Origin: Collinsella tanakaei
GTDB lineage: Bacteria > Actinomycetota > Coriobacteriia > Coriobacteriales > Coriobacteriaceae
NCBI RefSeq assembly: GCF_021531055.1
Contig: NZ_JADYTL010000007.1
Location: forward strand, 1-64,000
Length of the DNA stretch: 64,000 bases
Direction of reading: 5' to 3'
Made by a program: the position numbers and the translations under genes
Notes under the pieces: model-generated
The model's database searches: none
Seen by the model: only the letters and a program-made list of their open reading frames with translations
Told to the model about the DNA's origin: nothing
Shown: positions 34,764 through 43,044 of the stretch, piece after piece
How the letters are laid out: each line of letters opens with the position of its first letter
Position numbering within the stretch: the first letter of the stretch is position 1

Positions 34764-35295
34764 CGGATTGGTTCGCCGACGCTCGCCCGCAGGACCCTTG
34801 TTGTAGCGCTTGCTTTCGCCGCATCCGGTCTGACCGGATGCGGCGATTCGGAGACGCCGACGACGGAAAGCCTGTCGGATATGGCGGGCGCCATCGCGCG
34901 GGAGCACGGTGGGCATCGAGACGGATGCAGGTACGAAAGGGGAAGCCGTGCAGATCACGGTGACGGTCAACGGTGTGCCCTTCGTGGCGACGCTTGCGGA
35001 CAACACGGCGGCGTCAAAACTCGCCGAGATACTTTCGGGCGGGCCGTTGACGGTTGGCTTGAGCGACTATGCGGGGTTCGAGAAAGTTGGCGACCTGGGG
35101 TTCTCGCTTCCTGTGGAGAACGAGCGCATCACGACTGCTCCCGGCGATATCGTCCTGTACCAGGACGATCAGATCGTGTGTTTCTACGGTGAGAACACGT
35201 GGAGCTACACACGCTTGGCCCGGGTGGACGACCTCGCGGGCTGGGAGGAGGCGCTCGGGTCGGGCGCTGTGGAGCTCACGCTTGCGCTCCCATAG
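34764..35295 (+). pseudogene. Decayed cyclophilin-like lipoprotein gene
   Basis: One frame encodes a lipoprotein signal without a start codon: RRTLVVALAFAASGLTGCGD with lipobox LTGC, then SETPTTESLSDMAGAIAREH. At ~34905-34915 the coding moves by one base into the next frame, which continues VQITVTVNGVPFVATLADNT, YAGFEKVGDLGFSLP and APGDIVLYQDDQIVCFYGEN to a stop at 35295. That part is a cyclophilin-like fold domain, related to the gene at 24294. The 5' end abuts the GACAAG repeat, which seems to have replaced the start. Alternatively the downstream part could be expressed from the ATG at 34909, but no good ribosome site precedes it. Confidence 0.72.
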
Positions 35296-35368
35296 CAAAC
35301 GAATGCGGCCAATAAGGGTGGGTCGCTTTTGGTCTGGGCGCCGCGACCGCGTCACTCGAGATGACATG

Positions 35369-35402
35369 GGCGACAAGGTTGCACCCGGCACCATCCTGTC
35401 GG
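35369..35402. repeat. GACAAG repeat copy
   Basis: GCGACAAGGTTGCACCCGGC followed by ACCATCCTGTCGG; a diverged copy at the 3' end of hepT. Confidence 0.7.
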
Positions 35403-35747
35403 TCAGCTTGACTTGAGTTGACGCTCGCAGAACTCCTTCAGGGGCGGCAGGCCCTCGGTGATGCTCTCCCAGAGGATATCGGTGTCTACACTGGCGTAGG
35501 CGTGCGCGATGATGTTCCGGAACCCGCGTATCTCGTGCCAGGCGATGTCGTCGTGCTGTTCGATAAACTCGTCTGACAGGTCGTTGACGAATTCTCCCAT
35601 CTGCTGGATGTAGAATGCGCATCCGTCGCGGTAGAGCTCCTCCTCATCGAACTGCTCGCGTGTGGGGAAGAATCTCGCCCTGACGTCTTCGGTTTTACGG
35701 CAATATCTGAGAATCTGCTTGAGCGCGTTTCGTTCTTTATCGTTCAT
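35403..35747 (-). CDS. hepT: HepT-family toxin (HEPN RNase-like)
   Basis: 114 aa helical HEPN-domain protein. The diagnostic R-x4-H-x-Y motif is RNIIAHAY near residues 74-81, the catalytic site of an RNase toxin whose tyrosine is AMPylated by the partner MNT protein. The start ATG at 35747 lies inside the end of the antitoxin gene (11-base overlap), so the two are co-translated. Followed by a GACAAG repeat; no other gene is in the operon. Confidence 0.9.
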   Translation of the reverse strand: MNDKERNALKQILRYCRKTEDVRARFFPTREQFDEEELYRDGCAFYIQQMGEFVNDLSDEFIEQHDDIAWHEIRGFRNIIAHAYASVDTDILWESITEGLPPLKEFCERQLKSS

Positions 35748-36201
35748 AGAGCAGCACCTGATCCTGTTGGATGTTCTGGCGAAAATCCTCGTCAAGGGAA
35801 TCCAAGGTTACAACATCGACTGCCGCTTGGAGCTCGTGCTCAAGCTCATCGAGAAAGCCGCCCAGCGCAAGTCCCCGCATGGAGCCCTTATCGATGAGGA
35901 TGTCGACATCGCTGTCCGGCTTTGCCACGCCGCGGGCGTAAGAGCCGAATAGCCATGCGCGATCGACGCCGTAACGGCGTGCGGCATCCGAGACGACACG
36001 CTTGATGCGTCCGAGGGGAAGCGTATCCTGTGAGGTCTGCGGCATCTGAACGGCAAAGGGGAGGCCTTTATTCAAGACGATCTGGGCGTAGAGGGCGGCA
36101 ATCGCAGCGGAGGGGCTGAGCCCTAACGTGCGGAGAATGGCATCTGCCTGCTGTTTCGTGTTGCTATCGATACGAGCGCTGACGGTGATAAAAGTGCCCA
36201 T
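35737..36201 (-). CDS. RelB/DinJ-MNT fusion antitoxin
   Basis: 154 aa. Residues 1-~52 form a RelB/DinJ ribbon-helix-helix domain (VSARIDSNTKQQADAILRTL, GLSPSAAIAALYAQIVL, KGLPFAV). From ~65 a minimal nucleotidyltransferase follows with GSYARG-x9-DVDILID, the metal-binding core of MntA antitoxins, and ends DFRQNIQQDQVLLYER. MntA normally AMPylates HepT to silence it; the added DNA-binding domain would give direct autorepression through the palindrome at 36211. ATG at 36201 with ACGGAGG upstream. The fusion is clear in one uninterrupted frame. Confidence 0.9.
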   Translation of the reverse strand: MGTFITVSARIDSNTKQQADAILRTLGLSPSAAIAALYAQIVLNKGLPFAVQMPQTSQDTLPLGRIKRVVSDAARRYGVDRAWLFGSYARGVAKPDSDVDILIDKGSMRGLALGGFLDELEHELQAAVDVVTLDSLDEDFRQNIQQDQVLLYER

Positions 36202-36210
36202 GGTTCCTCC

Positions 36211-36227
36211 GTAATAGAATCTATTAC
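36211..36227. promoter_or_regulatory. Antitoxin operator palindrome
   Basis: GTAATAGAATCTATTAC is a perfect 17-base palindrome nine bases upstream of the antitoxin start, followed by a GTAATAATAC half-site. Short AT-rich palindromes of this kind are the usual targets of RelB/DinJ-type domains. Confidence 0.75.
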
Positions 36228-36260
36228 AATGTAATAATACCTGAAACAGGAGTCGCCGAC

Positions 36261-36292
36261 GCGACAAGATGGTGCTAGGTACAAACTTGTTG
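36261..36292. repeat. GACAAG...CTTGTT repeat
   Basis: GCGACAAGATGGTGCTAGGT, then ACAAACTTGTTGC. Sits between the antitoxin promoter and the clpB operator. Confidence 0.8.
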
Positions 36293-36299
36293 CACTTAG

Positions 36300-36328
36300 A
36301 AAATCTTATATATGGAGACTTAGATTTT
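36300..36328 (+). promoter_or_regulatory. Putative heat-shock operator upstream of clpB
   Basis: AAAATCT-N15-AGATTTT with the same arms and spacing as before dnaK (15570), followed by GGTATAGC, a -10-like element. It lies ~130 bases upstream of the clpB start. A candidate HspR-controlled promoter. Confidence 0.7.
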
Positions 36329-36408
36329 GGTATAGCTGCTGCAAAAATAGGAAACAATACCTCTCGAACAGACGAATGCCGTCCCGCAGGGCGGCAGACA
36401 GACCGCGT

Positions 36409-36437
36409 GGGAAAAAAGTGCCTGTCCCTAATTTCCC
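36409..36437. repeat. GGGAAAA...TTTCCC palindrome in the clpB leader
   Basis: GGGAAAAAAGTGCCTGTCCC followed by TAATTTCCC; a reverse-oriented copy of the family. It lies four bases before the AGGAGAGG ribosome site of clpB. Confidence 0.85.
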
Positions 36438-36458
36438 ACCGCAGGAGAGGTGAGGCAT

Positions 36459-39077
<2,619 letters not shown>

Positions 39078-39078
39078 C

Positions 39079-39148
39079 GGGAAAATAGGGACAGGCACTA
39101 TTTTCCCAGTACAATGTCCCAAAAGGGGCCAGCCCCCTTTTGGGACAT
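39079..39148. repeat. GGGAAAATAGGG palindrome and TGTCCCAAAAGGGG hairpin downstream of clpB
   Basis: 39079-39107 is a GGGAAAATAGGGACAGGCAC copy. 39114-39148 is a second hairpin with ATGTCCCAAAAGGGG and CCCCTTTTGGGACAT arms around a short CAGC-containing loop. The hairpins could terminate clpB but also belong to dispersed families (second type also at 45679 and 53200). Confidence 0.9.
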
Positions 39149-39173
39149 GTTCTTTGAACGAGAGGGGGCCGCC

Positions 39174-39338
39174 ATGGCTCGACCGGAGGAGAAGGACCGT
39201 GCGGCGGCGCAGCGTCGCGCAACGCTGCCGGACGATCCGTTTATCCGTGCGGAGAACGAGGACGATGACGGGTACGACCCCTATTCCGATCGGCGTCCCG
39301 ATCCGGAGCCGCTGTTCGAGCGCGATCCGTGGGGATAG
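39174..39338 (+). CDS. Small acidic protein of unknown function
   Basis: 54 aa from the ATG at 39174, preceded by GAGAGGGGG. Highly charged and Pro/Asp-rich (DDPFIRAENEDDDGYDPYSD, ending LFERDPWG), with no membrane segment, so probably disordered. The composition and codon use fit a genuine small gene; I do not recognise a family. Separated from clpB by two repeat hairpins. Confidence 0.65.
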   Translation: MARPEEKDRAAAQRRATLPDDPFIRAENEDDDGYDPYSDRRPDPEPLFERDPWG

Positions 39339-39450
39339 ATGGCGGGTTACCGCCGCATGGGCGGCTGCAGCAGGCTACTATAATTGAGTTGATTCGTTCG
39401 AATCCGATTGCGTCGCGCGTGTCGTCGCGTCGCATCAGGGAAGGAGACCC

Positions 39451-39858
39451 ATGTCCTCGTTGTGCAAGACCGTCAAGGTCATCGCGCTCATCATGCTCGT
39501 GCTGGGCGTGTTGTCCGTCATCTTCGGCGCCGTGATGTTCATGAACGCCGGATCGCTCGATGCTGCCGACGGCGGTGCCGCCTCGGCACAGACCGCCGGC
39601 ATCATCATGATCGCGACCGGCGTGTTCTACCTGATCGCCGGCATCTCCGGCGCACTCGGTGCGAATAACCCGGCGAAGCTCGGTACGTTCATCGTGCTGT
39701 GCGTCATCATCATGCTCGTCAACGTCGCCGGTGTGGTGCTGGTCCTGACGGGCGGTTCCGGCTCTCCCGTGTACAACATCGCGTACGCGGTCGTGGCGCT
39801 GATCGCCGCGGTGTGTGCGGTGCGCGCCAAGAAGGACGCGGCGGATCGCCTGCTCTAA
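39451..39858 (+). CDS. Small four-helix integral membrane protein
   Basis: 135 aa with four hydrophobic helices (VIALIMLVLGVLSVIFGAVM, TAGIIMIATGVFYLIAGI, FIVLCVIIMLVNVAGVVLV, IAYAVVALIAAVCAV) and short polar loops, ending in a Lys/Asp-rich tail. GGGAAGGAGACCC precedes the ATG. No recognisable functional motif; predicted to be in the cytoplasmic membrane. Stands alone between the small acidic protein and tRNA-Arg. Confidence 0.82.
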   Translation: MSSLCKTVKVIALIMLVLGVLSVIFGAVMFMNAGSLDAADGGAASAQTAGIIMIATGVFYLIAGISGALGANNPAKLGTFIVLCVIIMLVNVAGVVLVLTGGSGSPVYNIAYAVVALIAAVCAVRAKKDAADRLL

Positions 39859-39921
39859 GGCGTGGAGATTCGCATCGGGCCGATGGGCCGATGGGCGTTC
39901 TGCTAGAATGCTCACTACTTG

Positions 39922-39997
39922 CCTCCGTAGCTCAGGGGATAGAGCACCGCTCTCCTAAAGCGGGTGTCGACGGTTCGAATCCGCCCGGGGGCACCAG
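39922..39997 (+). tRNA. tRNA-Arg (anticodon CCT)
   Basis: 76 nt with encoded CCA. Acceptor GCCTCCG/CGGGGGC, D arm GCTC/GAGC, anticodon stem CCGCT/AGCGG with loop CTCCTAA (anticodon CCT), T arm GACGG-TTCGAAT-CCGCC containing one A-C mismatch. Decodes AGG. Followed by a hairpin terminator and by a duplication of its own 3' end. Confidence 0.95.
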
Positions 39998-40216
39998 GGA
40001 ACAAGACGGCGTCGCTGCTGCGGCGCCGTTTCTCGTTTGTACGGCTCGCGGCGGATTCGAACCCGCTGGGGTCGCGAGGCTGTGCAAACGCGTGAGCGTT
40101 TGCCAGCGAGCGTGCGAGGGCGCGCGAGCGCCCGAAGCTGCGGACGGCGCAGCCGGACGCGAATCCGCCCGGGGGCACCAGGGAACAAGACGGCGTCGCT
40201 GCTGCGGCGCCGTTTC
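39977..40216 (+). repeat. tRNA-Arg tail element: duplicated tRNA 3' end and terminator
   Basis: 39977-40033 and 40160-40216 are identical over 57 bases: the last 21 bases of the tRNA (from CGAATCCGCC to CCA) plus the terminator. The period is 183 bases. The unique ~125-base core between them contains GGCGGATTCGAACC (40050-40063), the exact reverse complement of the tRNA T-arm (39973-39986), and GC-rich segments CGCGTGAGCG and GCGCCCGAAGC that also occur in the tail of tRNA-Leu (63759-64000). Confidence 0.93.
40007..40034 (+). terminator. Terminator of tRNA-Arg
   Basis: ACGGCG...CGCCGT arms with GTCGC/GCTGC-rich interior followed by TTTCTCGTTT. It is repeated identically at 40190-40216 within the tail element. 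Confidence 0.75.
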
Positions 40217-40668
40217 TGGTTTGTGCGCCTGCCCGCGGACTCGGGTCGCCGACATTCGCATCGCTAGTCTCCTCGTAGGCATCATTTTGGCTCGGGGTGC
40301 CTTTTTCCTTGCTTGAGAGTTTGCTTTTGGTCACGCATGGACGATTACTGTCATCGCAGGCTGACGGATGGCGATATTCAGGGTGGTTGAGCTGGCGGCA
40401 AGCAATATGCTTTCGCGAGGTTCGGCTGCCGGCTGCGCGGCGATTCGCAAAATGCAATATAAGATATCAATTCATATTATATCGACTGACGATCCCGATG
40501 AGGCGCTCGTGGGTGAGCGCCTCCATCCTGTCAGGAATCGTTCGTTGATGACCACTTGCCCCAAAACGAAGTTTCCCGTCCGGTTAAGTTGGGTTTAACG
40601 ATGCATATTCCGGGTGTATTCCGCCAAATAATGAATAGCGGGCGCGCGCTCGTTTCGAGATGTCGCAA
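40217..40668. other. Non-coding stretch between tRNA-Arg tail and XRE regulator
   Basis: About 450 bases. Frames present have no ribosome site and unusual amino-acid composition. A more AT-rich segment (around 40443-40490, with ATATAAGATATC and TTCATATTATAT) may be a promoter or remnant. I see no RNA gene, repeat copy or clear regulatory site. Confidence 0.5.
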
Positions 40669-41250
40669 TTACGAAAGCAATCCCAAGATGAACTCTAGGA
40701 AAAGCCATAGTCCGATGCCCAGGGCGATATATGCCGCGAACGACCGTGGGCGCCCGGAGTGCTTCGGCAACGTTCCGCGCTCGATATACTCGGCAACCTC
40801 TCGCGCGCACCGCAGTCCAAGGTCGCGCTCCACCGCAAAGGCTCGCCACGAAAACCAAATCGCCGGCGGTATCAGAGCGCACGCGAACCAAAGGGACGCT
40901 GCTGTCCCGTGCATGAATTCGAGCAGGATTACCGCGGGCACGAATAGGGAAAGCCCTACGTAGATCGTCATAAGCTCGCGACGGGTGTCGCCGCCGCGCT
41001 CGACCATGCGCCGCATCTCGGGTTCTCCCAGCAGTTCGGGCAGCGTTGTCTCGAGCGCGCGGGCCATCTCGGCGAGACTCTGCACGTCGATCAGGGTTTT
41101 ACCCCGTTCCCAATTTGATACCGTTTGCCGTGACACGTGAAGCGCTTCGGCGAGGGCCTCTTGGGATACACCGCGTTTCGTGCGCACATCGCGAATGCGG
41201 GCTCCGATCGTCGCCTTGTCGTATTCGAATTCACGCGTATTTCTGTTCAT
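40669..41250 (-). CDS. XRE-family regulator with C-terminal membrane domain
   Basis: 193 aa. The Cro/C1-type helix-turn-helix covers residues ~10-65 (IGARIRDVRTKRGVSQEALA, EALHVSRQTVSNWERGKTLI, the last being highly conserved). After a linker, three hydrophobic segments follow (YVGLSLFVPAVILLEFM, LWFACALIPPAIWFSW, YIALGIGLWLFLEFILGLL), so it is probably a membrane-tethered regulator, a common Gram-positive type. ATG at 41250 with GGGGGCGTCC upstream. It is divergent from the lacI-type gene at 41485. Confidence 0.88.
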   Translation of the reverse strand: MNRNTREFEYDKATIGARIRDVRTKRGVSQEALAEALHVSRQTVSNWERGKTLIDVQSLAEMARALETTLPELLGEPEMRRMVERGGDTRRELMTIYVGLSLFVPAVILLEFMHGTAASLWFACALIPPAIWFSWRAFAVERDLGLRCAREVAEYIERGTLPKHSGRPRSFAAYIALGIGLWLFLEFILGLLS

Positions 41251-41484
41251 GGACGCCCCCAGCTCGTGTTCCACGAACCAAGTATGGCGGCCGCCGCTCG
41301 CGTCGTCTATCAAATGTCTTTGACATTGGCCCGAAATCCGCCTTGTGTCATGATGGACGAAGCGGGGTGCGTAGTTTCGCCCGTGTGAAGGAACGGGCGC
41401 TCGCTATTATAAAGAGCGCGTATCGTGGTATAAGTTCCAATCAGATGCTCTCCGGCACAGCGAACGATACAAAGGAGCGTCGTC

Positions 41485-42525
41485 GTGGCCAACAAGGTGA
41501 CATTGAAGCAGATCGCGCGGGAGGTGGGTCTGTCGCCCGCGTCCGTGTCGCTCGTGCTCAACAACCGGCCCTGCCGTATCTCCGAGGAGAACCGCCGCCG
41601 CATCAAAGAAGTCGCGGCGCGCGAGCACTACATCCCCAACCAGATCGCCCGCAGCCTGGTCACGCAGCAGTCCAAGACGCTTGGCCTGATCGTTCCCAAC
41701 ATCGAGAGCCGCTTCTTCTCGTCGCTGGCCAAAAACCTCGAGCAGCGCTGCCGCGCCGAGGGCTACGCGCTGTTCATCACCAATTCCGACGGCTTGGCCG
41801 AAAACGACCTCGAGCTGCTCAACCTGCTCGTGACACGCGGCGTCGACGGCATCTTCCTCGTCGTCAGCGACGAGGCGCCCGACGATCGCGCCCTGTTCGA
41901 CGAGCTGTCGAACCTCACCATCCCCTACGTCATGGTCGACCGCGTGATGGACGAGCTGTCGTGCGACAAGGTCATGTTCGACCACGAGCTGGGAGGCTAC
42001 ATGGCCACGCGCTATCTGCTCCAGCAGGGGCATCGTCGCATCTCGTGCATGGTGAACGCGGCCAAGACCGTCACCGGCCGCAAGCGCCTGCGTGGCTACC
42101 TGCGCGCGCTGCGCGAGATGGGCATGGAGCCCGACCTCTCGCTGGTCGTGGAGAGCGAGTACTACATCTCGAGCGCCTACGAGGCGGCGACCGAGGTGGT
42201 CGCCTCCGACGCGACCGCGGTGTTTGCGAGTTCGGACAACATCACGCTCGGCCTGCTCAAGCGCTTGCACGAGATGGGTAAGCACGTGCCGGACGACTAC
42301 TCGCTCGTGAGCTACGACAACAGCGCGGCGGACGCCCTGTTCGAGCCGTCGCTGACCTCGATTGAGCAGAACGTCGGCGAGCTGTCCCACCATGCGGTGG
42401 GCCTGATGATGCGCCGCCTGGCGAACCCGTCGAGCGATCCGGTGGAGCGCGTGCTCAAGCCGCACCTCGTCATCAAGGAGAGCGTGGCACCGCTCGCTGA
42501 GCGCCAAGGCGCCGGCGCGCGCTGA
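41485..42525 (+). CDS. LacI-family transcriptional regulator
   Basis: 346 aa. Helix-turn-helix at residues ~3-25 with hinge (VTLKQIAREVGLSPASVSLV, LNNRP) and a sugar-binding periplasmic-type domain (~60-340; TLGLIVPNIESRFFSSLAKN, DGIFLVVS, RRISCMVN). GTG start with AAAGGAG. Two palindromes with an AAAACGTTTT core of LacI type lie ~300 bases downstream in front of xfp, so this protein is the likely repressor/activator of phosphoketolase. The effector would be a sugar or sugar phosphate. Confidence 0.92.
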   Translation: MANKVTLKQIAREVGLSPASVSLVLNNRPCRISEENRRRIKEVAAREHYIPNQIARSLVTQQSKTLGLIVPNIESRFFSSLAKNLEQRCRAEGYALFITNSDGLAENDLELLNLLVTRGVDGIFLVVSDEAPDDRALFDELSNLTIPYVMVDRVMDELSCDKVMFDHELGGYMATRYLLQQGHRRISCMVNAAKTVTGRKRLRGYLRALREMGMEPDLSLVVESEYYISSAYEAATEVVASDATAVFASSDNITLGLLKRLHEMGKHVPDDYSLVSYDNSAADALFEPSLTSIEQNVGELSHHAVGLMMRRLANPSSDPVERVLKPHLVIKESVAPLAERQGAGAR

Positions 42526-42736
42526 TTCGGCGCGCAGCCGCTCTATATCGTCGACGATTTCCGCTTTGTCCGTCTGCCGCAAACGGTAGGTATTCGGCCG
42601 CGAACGGCAACAGGTGTGCATCCGGTGAACGGACGGTTGAACGCCCCGTGCGGGAGCCTTGGATCACCGCCGCGCGCCACAGCCGGCCGCGGCAATTGTA
42701 AAATCCCAGTTAATTAACCGTGTAGGAGGTCCCGGG

Positions 42737-42823
42737 ATGGGTGCGGGCCCGCTTCGACTCGGCGTATGCGTCCCGCACGATCGTCCCTTACCGAGCGATA
42801 ACCAAAACTTTTCCCGAAGATAA
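42737..42823 (+). CDS. Possible 28-codon leader ORF upstream of xfp
   Basis: An ATG with a good GGAGG site (TAGGAGGTCCCGGGATG) opens a 28-codon frame (MGAGPLRLGVCVPHDRPLPS...) that stops within the first LacI-type operator. A TTAATTAA-rich segment upstream could be a promoter. No known family. Could be a leader peptide or chance; included because of the strong ribosome site. Confidence 0.3.
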   Translation: MGAGPLRLGVCVPHDRPLPSDNQNFSRR

Positions 42824-42864
42824 AACGTTTTTTCACGATGCTAAAACGTTTTACCACTTATACT
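42821..42864 (+). promoter_or_regulatory. Twin LacI-type operators and xfp promoter
   Basis: TAAAACGTTTTTT at 42821 and TAAAACGTTTTACC at 42842 each contain the AAAACGTTTT palindrome; the CG centres are 21 bases apart, two helical turns. A -10-like TATACT at 42859-42864 follows. The operators overlap the expected -35, consistent with repression. Confidence 0.72.
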
Positions 42865-42880
42865 GTAAGCTGATGCTCGT

Positions 42881-42982
42881 GACAGGTGCGCACCGGAGGG
42901 TCCGACCACACCCCAAACCCGGACGGTACCAAGAGGCGCGGAACCCCTGCCTGCGCCTCGCTACTGTCGGTTCGCACCTGTC
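42881..42982 (+). ncRNA. Structured leader RNA of xfp (candidate cis-regulatory RNA)
   Basis: Outer stem GACAGGTGCG (42881-42890) with CGCACCTGTC (42973-42982) encloses two further hairpins: GTCCG/CGGAC (42900-42904/42920-42924) and GAGGCGC/GCGCCTC (42933-42939/42953-42959). This makes a three-way junction starting about ten bases after the expected transcription start. It does not match a riboswitch class that I can name. Between it and the xfp start are ~60 bases containing the ribosome site AAAAGGAGG. Confidence 0.6.
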
Positions 42983-43044
42983 CGCATCGATCTTCGTGCT
43001 GAATCGCCTGGCATACCGCTCGGCGTGATGAAAAGGAGGAGCAC

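Noticed and set aside
39915-40457. Open frames across the tRNA-Arg tail (GGFxxAxxR-type proteins) and the similar one at tRNA-Leu
   Set aside because: They are antisense or read-through translations of the tRNA and its duplicated 3' end, a known source of spurious hypothetical proteins; no ribosome site.
40297-40548. Possible small membrane protein after tRNA-Arg
   Set aside because: Composition rich in Arg/Ser/Trp without a ribosome site or helices of proper length; probably non-coding.
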